DNA of 38,944 bases from Streptomyces sp. 150FB (GCF_000818195.1 NZ_JTHL01000001.1:4379654-4418597), one strand, 5' to 3'. Positions 10,837-18,833 are shown, counted from the stretch's first letter. Numbers and translations: made by a program. Notes: generated from the sequence alone by a model not told the origin.

Positions 10837-10867
10837 CCGGGCGCGCGGCCGACCTGCCCGCGCCCGG
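10837..10867. terminator. Bidirectional hairpin between corA and the LCP gene
   Basis: A 9-bp perfect stem, CCGGGCGCG with CGCGCCCGG, around a 13-nt loop in the 49-bp gap between convergent genes. Confidence 0.7.
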
Positions 10868-10873
10868 CGGGGG

Positions 10874-12406
10874 CTACCCGTAGGAGAGGTCGGAGCAGAG
10901 GTCGTGGTCGGCGGAGCGTGCCTGGGCGGATACGTCGCTGGGCAAGGGGGCGGGCGGCGCCGGAGAAGTGGACGGGGTCGGGGTGTTGGCGTAGTCCTCG
11001 CCCGTGACGAGGTTCAGCCGGGCGTCGGCGACGGGCTGGAGTTCCGCTCCGGGGAAGAGCTTGGCGAGGGTCTGGGCCTGGGATTTCAGTCCGGTGCCGT
11101 ACTGGATGACGGTGGTGGCGTGGTCCTGGGTACGGGCGGTCGCCGTGCCGGTGACGGTGAAGTGGTGGTCACGCAGCAGGGTGGTGGCACGGCCGGCGAG
11201 GCCGTCGGTCGTGGTGCCGTTGTAGACGGCGACGGTGATGCCCGCTCCGACCACGGACGGTGTGCCGGCGGTGGAGGTCGGGGAGGGCTTTTTCTTCTGG
11301 CCCGTGGTGTGGCCGTCGAGGGTGCGGTCGTCCTTGAGGGTGGCCCAGAGGCTGTCGACATCGGGGTGGACGAGGGCGACGCGGGCTCCGTCGTAGCGCC
11401 AGGGGGCGGTGAGGAACTGGATGTTGGCCAGGTCGATGTTCTGCAGTGACATCGCGAAGGACAGGAGCTTGTTCGGCGAGCCGAGGCCGGGGTCCACGGT
11501 GAGGGACTTGGTGGCCGCGTTGGCCAGCGGGAGCAGTGTGGTGGGGCTGAAGCCCTCTTTCTTGACCTGGGTGATGAGGCTGGAGATGAACGCCTGCTGG
11601 CGTTTGGTGCGCCCGATGTCGGAGCCGTCACCGATGCCGTGCCGTAGCCGCACGTAATCCAGGGCGGCTTTCCCGGAGACCTTCTGTTCGCCCTTGTGGT
11701 AGAGGAGTTCGCCTTGAGTGAGGCGGCTGGGGCTGAGGTCTTTCTGGTAGATGTCCTTGGGCAGGCACACCGGTACGCCGCCCACGGCCTCGGTCATCGT
11801 GGCGAAGCCCGCGAAGTTGACGACGACGGTGTGGTCGACGCGCAGTCCGGTCAGGGCTTCGACGGTGTTCTGGGTACAGGCGGGGTTGCCGGCAGCGGTA
11901 CTGCCCAGGGAGAACGCGGCGTTGAACATGGTGTTCTGGCGCCGGTCGGTCCAACTGCCGTCGGGCAGCCGGCACGGCGGGATGTCCACGAGGGAGTCGC
12001 GCGGTATCGAGACGCCCACCGCGTGACGGTGATCGGCGTAGACGTGGAGCAGGATCGTGGTGTCGGAGCGGCCGACCGCGTCGGTGCCGCCGCCGAGTTT
12101 CGCGTTGTCGCCGGAGCGGCTGTCGGAGCCGATGAGCAGGATGTTCTGCGCGTCTCCGGGAGTGTCCTTGGGCCTTTGACGGCTGAGGCCCTTGCCGTCG
12201 AAGGTGTCGATATTGCCGTTCAGCCGCAGGTACACCGCGCCAACGGAGGCCACGGCCAGCACGACCGCTGAGGCGGCGATGGCCAGGAACAGCCTCTTCC
12301 GGCTCCGCCCGGGTCGCCGGGTGCGCCCGCAGGATTTCCGCCGGCCGGCGCGCCCCCCGGGGCCGGGAGGTGCGGGCTGGTCGGGTGTGGAGTGATGATC
12401 AGTCAT
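10874..12406 (-). CDS. LytR-CpsA-Psr (LCP) family cell-wall ligase with LytR_C tail
   Basis: A 510-residue membrane-anchored protein. LCP enzymes move lipid-linked glycopolymers onto peptidoglycan outside the cell. A Pro/Arg-rich cytoplasmic head (1-38) leads to one membrane helix (about 39-60, LFLAIAASAVVLAVASVGAVY). The LCP catalytic domain (about 85-300) follows, with ILLIGSDSR, RSDTTILLHVYADH, SIPRDSLVDIP and LDYVRLRHG bearing the conserved Arg/Asp residues. Next comes a LytR_C domain (about 390-475, ITVAVYNGTTTDGLAGRA) and a Pro/Ser-rich end. It starts at ATG 12406 in its own leader. It is independent of the LytR_C protein at 5746. Confidence 0.94.
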   Translation of the reverse strand: MTDHHSTPDQPAPPGPGGRAGRRKSCGRTRRPGRSRKRLFLAIAASAVVLAVASVGAVYLRLNGNIDTFDGKGLSRQRPKDTPGDAQNILLIGSDSRSGDNAKLGGGTDAVGRSDTTILLHVYADHRHAVGVSIPRDSLVDIPPCRLPDGSWTDRRQNTMFNAAFSLGSTAAGNPACTQNTVEALTGLRVDHTVVVNFAGFATMTEAVGGVPVCLPKDIYQKDLSPSRLTQGELLYHKGEQKVSGKAALDYVRLRHGIGDGSDIGRTKRQQAFISSLITQVKKEGFSPTTLLPLANAATKSLTVDPGLGSPNKLLSFAMSLQNIDLANIQFLTAPWRYDGARVALVHPDVDSLWATLKDDRTLDGHTTGQKKKPSPTSTAGTPSVVGAGITVAVYNGTTTDGLAGRATTLLRDHHFTVTGTATARTQDHATTVIQYGTGLKSQAQTLAKLFPGAELQPVADARLNLVTGEDYANTPTPSTSPAPPAPLPSDVSAQARSADHDLCSDLSYG

Positions 12407-12425
12407 GGATCACGCAATCGTCCGG

Positions 12426-12444
12426 GCGCCTGCGTCGCAGGCGC
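12426..12444. promoter_or_regulatory. Palindrome upstream of the LCP gene
   Basis: A perfect 9-bp inverted repeat, GCGCCTGCG-T-CGCAGGCGC, ends 20 bp upstream of the LCP start codon. It is well placed for a dimeric repressor or a 5'-leader hairpin. The regulator is unknown. Confidence 0.35.
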
Positions 12445-12482
12445 GGCGTCGCTCATGTCCCCGCCGACGCTCAAGGCCGTTG

Positions 12483-12517
12483 TCCGGCCCGCACACGGGT
12501 GCGGACCGTGGGCCGGA
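12483..12517 (-). terminator. Hairpin terminator of the cation antiporter gene
   Basis: An outer 8-bp stem TCCGGCCC/GGGCCGGA encloses CCGCAC/GTGCGG. It lies 47 bp past the antiporter stop, before the LCP promoter region. Confidence 0.6.
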
Positions 12518-12563
12518 GGCAAGTGCGGGGAGGCCGCCTGCGGCGCGGTGTCGCGGTGTCGCG

Positions 12564-13619
12564 TCAGCCGAGGATCGGTACGAGGCCGATGGCGAAGACG
12601 ACGTAGAACCCTGCCGCCACCGTGAGGCGAGCGGGGGTGAGTCTGTGGGCACGCATGGTCAGCAGCAGATAGACGATCGCGGCCATGGTTATCAGCCCCG
12701 CCCACAGCAGGGCCCCGTCGAACTTCCACGTGGTGAAGAGCAGACCCAGCCCACTGGGGACGGTGGCCTGGATCATCATGGCGCCCGAGATGTTGGCCAG
12801 GGCGAGCTTCGTCTTGCCCTGGCGCACCCAGATGATCGCGTTCATTATCTCGGGCAGCTCCGTCGCGACCGGCGAGAGCAGCAGGGCGGTCACGGCCGCG
12901 GACAGGCCCAGCATCGGGCCGATCGCGTCGAGCTGCTTCACGAAGAGCTGGGAAGCGAAGAAGATCACTACCAGGGTCACGAGGGTCTGCAGCACCACCG
13001 CCCAGGTCGCCGGGGAGGCCACCTTGGGCTGGAGCTTCAGCGGCTCCAGCTCCTCGTCCTCCTCGTCGCCGTCGTCGCCGCCGCCGCGTATCTCGCGCCA
13101 GAAGTAGACGGCGTAAGCGGCGAAGAACAGCAGACCCAGGGTCGGCTTGAACGCGAAGGCGACCAGACCCAGGGCGACCTTCACGATGAAGATCGGCAGG
13201 AACCACTTCTGGTCCTTGGCCAGGCGGCGCATGTCCTTCTCGTCGCCCAGCGCCTCGCCCTCACCCCCGGCGCGGCTTTCCGGCATCCCGGTGGTCTCCA
13301 GGACGTGGGCCTTTTCCTTGCGGCGCTTGAGCAGCAGCATCGCGCCGGTGACGCCGTACGCGACGGTGGCCAGCGCCAGCGGTCCTCCCATCGCGGCGCC
13401 GACGCCGATGTTCTTGGCTTCCTCAGTGCCGCCGGTGGTCACCGCCACCAGGGTGACCACGGACTCCGGCAGCGCGGTACCGAACGCGGCCAGGATCGTT
13501 CCGACCGCCATCTTCCCGACATTCAGGCGCTTGCCGAGCCATTCGACAGCGTTGACGAACCACTCGCATGAGAGGTAGATCGCCACCGCGCACACGATGA
13601 GCAACAGAAAATGGATCAC
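12564..13619 (-). CDS. Ca2+/cation antiporter (CaCA superfamily)
   Basis: A 351-residue integral membrane exchanger with about ten helices in two inverted repeats. The diagnostic alpha repeats are visible: FGTALPESVVTLVAVTTGG near the N-terminus and SPVATELPEIMNAIIW in the second half, each with the ion-binding acidic residue in a (G/S)xxxxPE context. The repeats are separated by a long Asp/Glu-rich cytosolic loop (GGGDDGDEEDEELEP). The family exchanges Ca2+ (or another cation) for H+ or Na+. The reading frame extends to 13772, but the first helix begins VIHFLLLIVCAVAIYL, and GTG 13619 has a GGA site; GTG 13643 is the alternative start. Confidence 0.88.
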   Translation of the reverse strand: MIHFLLLIVCAVAIYLSCEWFVNAVEWLGKRLNVGKMAVGTILAAFGTALPESVVTLVAVTTGGTEEAKNIGVGAAMGGPLALATVAYGVTGAMLLLKRRKEKAHVLETTGMPESRAGGEGEALGDEKDMRRLAKDQKWFLPIFIVKVALGLVAFAFKPTLGLLFFAAYAVYFWREIRGGGDDGDEEDEELEPLKLQPKVASPATWAVVLQTLVTLVVIFFASQLFVKQLDAIGPMLGLSAAVTALLLSPVATELPEIMNAIIWVRQGKTKLALANISGAMMIQATVPSGLGLLFTTWKFDGALLWAGLITMAAIVYLLLTMRAHRLTPARLTVAAGFYVVFAIGLVPILG

Positions 13620-13843
13620 ACCGATCGTCCAGCTTTCCCGCACCGCGGGGAACCTGGGAGAGACGCGCGGAGGGGGTTCCGGCGTACGACCTCGGCCCCG
13701 CGACGCACGTTCGTCGTCGACAAGGAACCGAAGGTCTCGCCCGCCCGGCAGACTCTGCACGGACCCGGCCACCGGGAACCGTGAGGTTCCAGCATGTCGA
13801 CGACCGGTTTGCGGGGCTACTCCCCTTCGCGGCCGCCCACTCT

Positions 13844-13887
13844 ACACAGTCCGGATTTCCTCCAGACACAGTCAGGATTTCCTCCAG
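13844..13887. repeat. Tandem 22-bp repeat upstream of the PP2C phosphatase gene
   Basis: Two adjacent 22-bp copies of ACACAGTC(C/A)GGATTT plus CCTCCAG with a single mismatch, 144 bp before the phosphatase ATG. The rest of the 411-bp gap between the divergent antiporter and phosphatase genes (13620-14030) holds nothing else I can support. Possible roles are a two-site operator or a recent duplication. Confidence 0.6.
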
Positions 13888-14030
13888 GCGGTCCATGGAC
13901 ATCCTCGACGCGGCCACACCACCCACCGCCGACGGGCAGGAAGAGCAGGACGAGCCGGCGCCCCGGGCTCGGGCACACCGCCCGGTCGCGTTCACCGCTT
14001 CTGGCTCCTTCCGACGATAAGAATGGCCGG

Positions 14031-15170
14031 ATGGATCTTCGGCGGTTGCTTGATTTCCCGGGCCGTGTCTCAGGGCGGCTGCTGGTCGTTCCCGTTGTCC
14101 TGATCGTCGTGATCACCGTCGCCGGCATGGTGTCGCCGAGCGACGTCCATCTCAGTCCGCTGCTCGTGATCGCGCCGGCGCTGACCGCCTCGTTCGCCGG
14201 GCCGTGGCGCACCGCCATCATCGGGGCTGTCGCTGTGGGGGCGGACGCCCTGGTCACGGCGCTGAACGGCGGAGTGGGCACCGCGAACCACGTATGGCAG
14301 TTCACGGCGCTGGTGGTGCTGTCGGCGCTGGTCGTCTTCTTCTGCTACCTGCGTGAGGAGCACAGTCAGCAGTTGAGCCGGGTACGGGTGGTGGCGGAGA
14401 CCGCACAGCGCGTCCTGCTGCGGCCGCCCCCGGAGCGGGTGGGGCCGCTGCGGGTGGCCTGGCGATATCTGACGGCCGACGCCGACGCGCAGATCGGCGG
14501 CGACCTGTTCGCTGTCGTCAGGACGGGCCGCAACCGCAGCCGAGTCATCATCGGCGACGTACGGGGGAAGGGGCTGGCCGCCATCGGGGAGGCGTCCGTG
14601 GTCCTGGGCGCCTTCCGCGAGGGCGCCCGGCACTGCGAAACCCTGCCCGCGCTGGTGCAGGCGATGGAAGACAGCGTCGGCGCGGACATCGAGGACGCCG
14701 GCGAGACCGAACAGGATCCCGGTGAGCACTTCGTGACCACCCTCGTCCTGGACCTGCACGACACGAGCGGACAGGGCACGATGATCAACTGCGGGCACCC
14801 GCCGCCGCTGCTGCTCCGCGACGGCCGCGTCACCGTCCTGCACTCCAGCGCCCCCGCACCGCCTCTGGGCCTGGCCGGTCTGTACGTCCCCGGGCTTCAC
14901 TGTGACGCCTTCGCCTTCGCCGATGGCGACACACTCCTGCTGTACACCGACGGTGTGATCGAGGCACGCTCACCGCAAGGCGTGTTCTATCCGCTGGCCG
15001 AGCGAGCCGCGGCGTTCCCGCAGGCCGGCCCGGAGAAGTTGCTGCGGCACCTGCTCCAGGACATGACCGCGCACACCGGAGGACGGCTGTCCGACGACGT
15101 GGCTGTCGTGGCCATCGAGCAGGTCCCTGCGCCGGTGCCCACCGCCGGGGCGGGCGTGCTTCTCACCTGA
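14031..15170 (+). CDS. Membrane-anchored SpoIIE-type PP2C serine phosphatase
   Basis: A 379-residue protein. The N-terminal 105 residues hold about four membrane helices (LLVVPVVLIVVITVAG, LLVIAPALTASFAG, AIIGAVAVGADALV, ALVVLSALVVFFCYL). A short linker helix is followed by a PP2C/SpoIIE phosphatase domain (about 130-365). Metal-binding acids are in QIGGDLFAVV, IGDVRGKGLAA, LLLYTDGVIEAR and LSDDVAVVAIE. Such enzymes dephosphorylate anti-sigma antagonists in partner-switching systems. There is no GAF/PAS sensor and no anti-sigma kinase domain or neighbour. The start MDLRRLLDF was chosen by fold; the upstream open frame is low-quality sequence. Confidence 0.9.
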   Translation: MDLRRLLDFPGRVSGRLLVVPVVLIVVITVAGMVSPSDVHLSPLLVIAPALTASFAGPWRTAIIGAVAVGADALVTALNGGVGTANHVWQFTALVVLSALVVFFCYLREEHSQQLSRVRVVAETAQRVLLRPPPERVGPLRVAWRYLTADADAQIGGDLFAVVRTGRNRSRVIIGDVRGKGLAAIGEASVVLGAFREGARHCETLPALVQAMEDSVGADIEDAGETEQDPGEHFVTTLVLDLHDTSGQGTMINCGHPPPLLLRDGRVTVLHSSAPAPPLGLAGLYVPGLHCDAFAFADGDTLLLYTDGVIEARSPQGVFYPLAERAAAFPQAGPEKLLRHLLQDMTAHTGGRLSDDVAVVAIEQVPAPVPTAGAGVLLT

Positions 15171-15209
15171 CACCGTCCGCCCCCGTACAGCATTCCCAAC
15201 GGCGCGTAT

Positions 15210-15923
15210 TCAGTGGTTGTGCCGGGCTGCGTCGTTCGCGCGCAGGTGGTTGCCGAGCGTACGGACCACCGCCGCCGCCATGACGGCCTGGCCGCGGCTG
15301 TTCGGGACGAGGCCGTCGCGGCCCCATACCTGGTCGGCCGCCGCCGGCTGACGGGCCGCCAGGTCCACGTACAGCGCGCCGTGCCGCAGCGCCAGGGTCG
15401 CGCACGCGTCCGACTGGGCGCGGTGACGGGTACGCAGCACCTTCTCGCCGAGCAGTCGCGCACCGGGCGAGTGCGTCAGGTCGAAGGGGGTCACCAGGAG
15501 GACGTCGTAACCGTGTTCGCGCAGCGGGGCGACGACCCGGACCACCTCCGAACGGAGCACGTTCGCGTCGAACGCCGGGTGCAGCAGGTCATGGCCGGCC
15601 AACTGGACCACCGCCAGATCGCCGCCGAACGCCAGCGCGCGCGGCAACTGCCGGGAGCGGACCGCCGCGACGTTCTGCTCCCGTCCGCCGATCAGGCTGA
15701 GGCAGGCGAGACGGGGGTCCACCACGCGCAGGGCGTCGGCGACCCGGTCGTACCAGGGCGCGCGGCCGTAGCCGTCGACCCACTCGCGCCGAGGCGCCCT
15801 GCCGTCCCCCAGCACCACGAGCCGACGCCAGCGCAGCCCGTCCAGCAGCCGGGCCGTCTCGCCGTCCCGTAGGCAACTGGGGTCGTTCGCCTCGGAGTCG
15901 GGGGGTACAGGCAGTTCTGGCAC
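15210..15923 (-). CDS. SGNH/GDSL-hydrolase-like protein with degenerate catalytic motifs
   Basis: A 237-residue alpha/beta protein of SGNH appearance. GTG 15923 is preferred to ATG 15959 because GGGAGA lies 8 nt upstream of it. Block I reads VVLGDGRAP (the GDS serine is Gly here), block III reads VQLAGHDLL in place of GxND, and block V reads DGLVPNSRGQAVMA where DxxH is expected. At least the nucleophile and the terminal His are therefore not in their standard places. It could use an alternative nucleophile or be a non-catalytic paralogue. It lies just left of the SARP-box promoter of the first tRNA-like gene, transcribed away from it, so cluster membership is uncertain. Confidence 0.75.
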   Translation of the reverse strand: MPELPVPPDSEANDPSCLRDGETARLLDGLRWRRLVVLGDGRAPRREWVDGYGRAPWYDRVADALRVVDPRLACLSLIGGREQNVAAVRSRQLPRALAFGGDLAVVQLAGHDLLHPAFDANVLRSEVVRVVAPLREHGYDVLLVTPFDLTHSPGARLLGEKVLRTRHRAQSDACATLALRHGALYVDLAARQPAAADQVWGRDGLVPNSRGQAVMAAAVVRTLGNHLRANDAARHNH

Positions 15924-16002
15924 CGGGCTTCTCCCATCCAAAGGGTTACAGGTCTTCATGTGCCCGACGGCGGAAATGGGCCCCTTCCGGGATCCGTCGC
16001 CA

Positions 16003-16046
16003 TCTCAGGGCCGTCTCAGCGAAATCTCAGTCGCGACCGGCAGAAT
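16003..16046 (+). promoter_or_regulatory. SARP-type promoter of tRNA-like RNA 1
   Basis: Three exact TCTCAG hexamers start at 16003, 16014 and 16025 (11-bp steps, one helical turn). They are followed by 10 bp and the -10-like CAGAAT at 16041-16046. SARP activators are known to bind direct heptad repeats at 11-bp spacing just upstream of -10. The same layout, including the 10-bp gap, recurs on the other strand before tRNA-like RNA 2. The predicted transcript starts about 40 nt before the RNA. Confidence 0.8.
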
Positions 16047-16091
16047 CATCACCACGGCGGAACGGTCCCCTGGACCTCCACCCACCGTGAA

Positions 16092-16178
16092 GGAGAGGTA
16101 CCCGAAGCGGCCCAACGGGGTTCCGAGGCAACTCGGACCGGGTGAAAGCCCTCGCAGGTTCGAATCCTGCCCTCTCCG
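16092..16178 (+). ncRNA. Anticodon-less tRNA-Ser-like RNA, copy 1
   Basis: An 87-nt RNA with full tRNA architecture except the anticodon. The acceptor is GGAGAGG/CCTCTCC with unpaired G73, then U8 A9. A 4-bp D-stem CCCG/CGGG has an 11-nt loop containing G18G19. The T-arm is GCAGG-TTCGAAT-CCTGC. In place of the 17-nt anticodon arm is a 16-nt hairpin TCCGAG-GCAA-CTCGGA with a GNRA tetraloop. The long variable arm is GGGT-GAAA-GCCC. G1-C72, G2-C71, A3-U70, C11-G24, G73 and a long variable arm are serine-identity features. Folding it with a 7-nt anticodon loop forces a C-C mismatch. It is 92% identical to copy 2. CCA is not encoded directly after G73. Confidence 0.85.
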
Positions 16179-16184
16179 CACCAC

Positions 16185-16229
16185 GCACCCCTGGTCACTC
16201 CTCCCAGTCACAGGAGCTACCGGGGGTGC
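16185..16229 (+). terminator. Terminator after tRNA-like RNA 1
   Basis: An 11-bp stem, GCACCCCTGGT with ACCGGGGGTGC (one G-T pair), and an inner CTCC/GGAG, beginning 7 nt after the RNA. It makes copy 1 a free-standing transcription unit that converges on the FAD oxidoreductase gene. Confidence 0.75.
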
Positions 16230-16329
16230 GCCCGTGTGGTGTCCGATGCCCTCTGCCCCTGTCCCCGAACGGCGCGCGGGACGACAACTCCTCTGCGGTC
16301 AGGCGTCCGTACGACTGCGTCCGTACGGC

Positions 16330-17709
16330 TCACGGGGTACGGCGGGCCTCCCGGTCCAAGCTGTTCAGGTACGCCCGCAGCAGCCCCCTCGCCGGGCGCG
16401 CGGTGAGCGGGACCAGGGGGGCACGGTCGCGGTGCCAGGGGTAGCCGCCGGGGCCGACGCCGCCACGGGTCGCCGGCGGGCCCTCGACGAGGGACTCGGC
16501 GACATGCGATCCGTGGGCCACCGACATGGCCAGGCCATGACCGCAGCAGCCGCCGATGTACCAGATGTCCGGGTGCCCCCCGACGTGCCCGACCACCGGA
16601 AGGTCGTCCATGGTCATGCCGATCTGCCCCGACCAGCGGTGGCTGACCGGGACTTCGGCGACGCTGGGATGCAGCAGCCGCAGCCGCTCCTCCAGCCACG
16701 CCCAGGTCGCGGTGCTCAGCTCGGCGGCCCGGCCGGGGCTCAGCCCCGGGAGATGTACGGCCCTACCGCCACCCACCACCAGGCGTCCGTCGTGGGTGAG
16801 GCGGAAGTACGGCGCCAGGGACATGGTGTTGACGACGGCGGTGCCGGTGGCGCCCCCCAACGCGGCGCGGGCCTCGGCGCCGAGCGGGGCGGTGGCGACG
16901 GCGTGCACCTGAAGCGGCAGGACCGTGCCGACGGGCAGCCCGAGCTGCCCGGCCGCCGCGTTGACGGCGAGGACCGTCTTGCGGGCGCGGAGCGTACCGC
17001 TGGGGAAGAGCAGTTCGGTGGGTGCGGCGCCGCCGCCGGGGCCCAGACCGCGCAGGGGGCTGTCGTCGTAGAAGCGGACCCCCTTCGCGGCACAGGCCGC
17101 TGCCAGCGCGCCGCTCAGCGCGGCCGGGTCGAGGGTCGCGGCGCTGCGGTAGAGCAGACCCGCGTGGTACGGAACGTCGACACGCTCGCGGATGGCCGCG
17201 GCCGACAGCACGGGGACGTCCAGACCGAGCGCCCGGTAGGTCTCCGCCTGCCGCGCGAGCGACGCCAGGCCGGGCCCGCCGCGCGTCGCCACGATCTGCT
17301 CCCCGGTGCGCAGCCCGCACGGTGCGCCCAACTCCTCGGTGAGCGCGACCACCCGCTCCACCGCGGTGACGGAGGCGAGATACATGCGCCGCGCCATGGA
17401 CGGGCCGAAGCGGCGGGCCGCCCGGTCGATCGCCGGACCCACCCGGGGTCCGAGCAGGCCGGTGCCCCGGCCGCTGGCGCCGGCCGCCGGATGCCGGGCG
17501 TCCACGACGACGACATCCAGCGAAGGATCGCGTTCGATCAGGTGGTAGGCGGTGGACAGGCCGGCGAGTCCGGCCCCGACCACCGCGACATCGGCGGTGA
17601 GCCCGCCGGAGATCCGCGCCGCGGGGGCGCCGTCGGCGGCCCCGCCGTGGGCGTTACGCGAGGGGGCGCCGGGTGCCCAGCACGGCTCCTCCCCGACCTG
17701 GGCCGTCAC
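16330..17709 (-). CDS. FAD-dependent oxidoreductase (DAO/amine-oxidase-like family)
   Basis: A 459-residue flavoprotein. Near residues 34-60 it has a Rossmann dinucleotide motif, VAVVGAGLAGLSTAYHL, followed by VVVVDA. The C-terminal FAD/substrate motif is IGMTMDDLPVVGHVGGHPDIWYIGG in part, ending CCGHGLAMS, as in glycine oxidase/sarcosine oxidase relatives. These enzymes oxidise C-N bonds using O2. In this cluster an N-containing intermediate (amine, hydrazine or amino acid moiety) is a reasonable substrate, but that is inference. The GTG start overlaps the flavin reductase stop (GTGA). It is the last gene of the leftward operon and faces tRNA-like RNA 1. Confidence 0.85.
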   Translation of the reverse strand: MTAQVGEEPCWAPGAPSRNAHGGAADGAPAARISGGLTADVAVVGAGLAGLSTAYHLIERDPSLDVVVVDARHPAAGASGRGTGLLGPRVGPAIDRAARRFGPSMARRMYLASVTAVERVVALTEELGAPCGLRTGEQIVATRGGPGLASLARQAETYRALGLDVPVLSAAAIRERVDVPYHAGLLYRSAATLDPAALSGALAAACAAKGVRFYDDSPLRGLGPGGGAAPTELLFPSGTLRARKTVLAVNAAAGQLGLPVGTVLPLQVHAVATAPLGAEARAALGGATGTAVVNTMSLAPYFRLTHDGRLVVGGGRAVHLPGLSPGRAAELSTATWAWLEERLRLLHPSVAEVPVSHRWSGQIGMTMDDLPVVGHVGGHPDIWYIGGCCGHGLAMSVAHGSHVAESLVEGPPATRGGVGPGGYPWHRDRAPLVPLTARPARGLLRAYLNSLDREARRTP

Positions 17710-18251
17710 CGCGCCGCCCCGTCCACCAGGGTGTGGAACGCGCGGTCGTGCCAGATCAGGGGCCGCCCTTCGGCCATGTGCAGGGCGGCGACCCGCCCGA
17801 CGACCAGGCAGTGGTCGCCGTACGCGCGTACCTCCTCCGTCACGCAGATCGACCAGGCGTAGGTGTCGGCCAGCACGGGTACGCCGAGCACCTCCTCGTA
17901 CGATTCGGCGGCGAAGCGCTCGGCGGGGGTCGCGGAGGCGGAGGCGAACAGCCGTGCCCGGTCGCCCTGTTCCTCGCCCAGCAGGTGCACGGCGAAGGCG
18001 GAGCCCGGTGTGATCGCGGCGAGCGTGCGCGAGGTGTGCGACAGGCAGACGAGCAGCAGCGGCGGTTCGGCCGAGAGCGAGGTGACGGTCGATACGGTCG
18101 TCCCCACCGGCCCGTCGTCCGAGGGCGCCGTGACCACGGCGATGCCGGAGGCGAGACCGGCGTAGAAGTCCAGGCAGCGGTCGGCGCGGGGAGCGGAGGT
18201 CTGGTCCACTTCCGACCCGCCGGTACGCGCACCGGCTATGACGTGCGGCAT
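17706..18251 (-). CDS. Flavin reductase (FMN-binding split-barrel family)
   Basis: A 181-residue protein of the HpaC/VlmR-like short-chain flavin reductase family, which uses NAD(P)H to supply free reduced flavin to a monooxygenase partner. Diagnostic segments are FYAGLASGIAVVTAP, VGTTVSTVTSLSAEPPLLLVCL, and the end LIWHDRAFHTL. The natural partner in this cluster is the acyl-CoA-dehydrogenase-fold protein at 28841-29977. The pair resembles the two-component isobutylamine N-hydroxylase VlmH/VlmR. It sits between the SRPBCC gene (66-bp gap) and the FAD oxidoreductase (overlap). Confidence 0.9.
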   Translation of the reverse strand: MPHVIAGARTGGSEVDQTSAPRADRCLDFYAGLASGIAVVTAPSDDGPVGTTVSTVTSLSAEPPLLLVCLSHTSRTLAAITPGSAFAVHLLGEEQGDRARLFASASATPAERFAAESYEEVLGVPVLADTYAWSICVTEEVRAYGDHCLVVGRVAALHMAEGRPLIWHDRAFHTLVDGAAR

Positions 18252-18317
18252 GAGGGGGCTACTTCCTGTCCGGTGGGTGTTGTTCCGGGGCGTTGTTCTC
18301 TCTGTTCCGCGCAGGCC

Positions 18318-18833
18318 CTACCGCCCGGACTCCAGGGAGTCCCGCAGCGCGACGAGCGTCGTGCGCATGGTCGCCCTGTTGCGGGTCCTGCGGCGTACGA
18401 CGCCGGTCACCAGCGGGGTGACAGCGGTGAGCGCCATGCCCAGCGGGCCGGCCCTGCGGTCCCGCCACTCCTCCCGCACCTCGCACCCCTCCGGCAGCGC
18501 CGAGAAGCGGTACGTCCAGCCCGCCACCTGGATACCGAGGAAGCTCACATGGAACGTGAAGGCGCGGCCGGGATCGGCCTCGATCACCCGGCACAGGGTG
18601 GGCCACGGCAGCCAGCGGGCGCGGTTGCGCCCGACGAACCGCATGCCCTTCCTGGCGGGGCCGCCCCGTCCGACGATCCACGCGCCACGGCACTCGGGGC
18701 TCCACTCGCCCATCCGTGCCACGTCGCTGACGGCCGCGTAGGCGGTCTCCGGAGGGACCCGGATGACGATGCTCTCGGATATCCGTGAGGGGGTGCCGGG
18801 TTCACCCGCCATCTCGGCGGTCTGGTCGGTCAC
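18318..18833 (-). CDS. SRPBCC (START-like) family protein
   Basis: A 171-residue protein starting with GTG that overlaps the MMPL stop. SRPBCC features are ISESIVIRVPPETAYAAVSDVARMGEWSPECRG, then a beta-rich core (FTFHVSFLGIQVAGWTYRF) and a long C-terminal helix. Such helix-grip proteins bind hydrophobic ligands in a deep pocket and act as cyclases, aromatases or binding proteins. There are no catalytic residues I can assign. It may hold or shape a lipid intermediate. It is a second, unrelated-looking SRPBCC protein next to the one at 26984. Confidence 0.82.
   Translation of the reverse strand: MTDQTAEMAGEPGTPSRISESIVIRVPPETAYAAVSDVARMGEWSPECRGAWIVGRGGPARKGMRFVGRNRARWLPWPTLCRVIEADPGRAFTFHVSFLGIQVAGWTYRFSALPEGCEVREEWRDRRAGPLGMALTAVTPLVTGVVRRRTRNRATMRTTLVALRDSLESGR

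Noticed and set aside
16122..16137. A readable anticodon within the GGCAAC segment of the tRNA-like RNAs
   Set aside because: Forcing a 7-nt loop leaves a C-C mismatch in both copies, while the 6-bp stem with GCAA loop is perfect in both and supported by a compensatory change.
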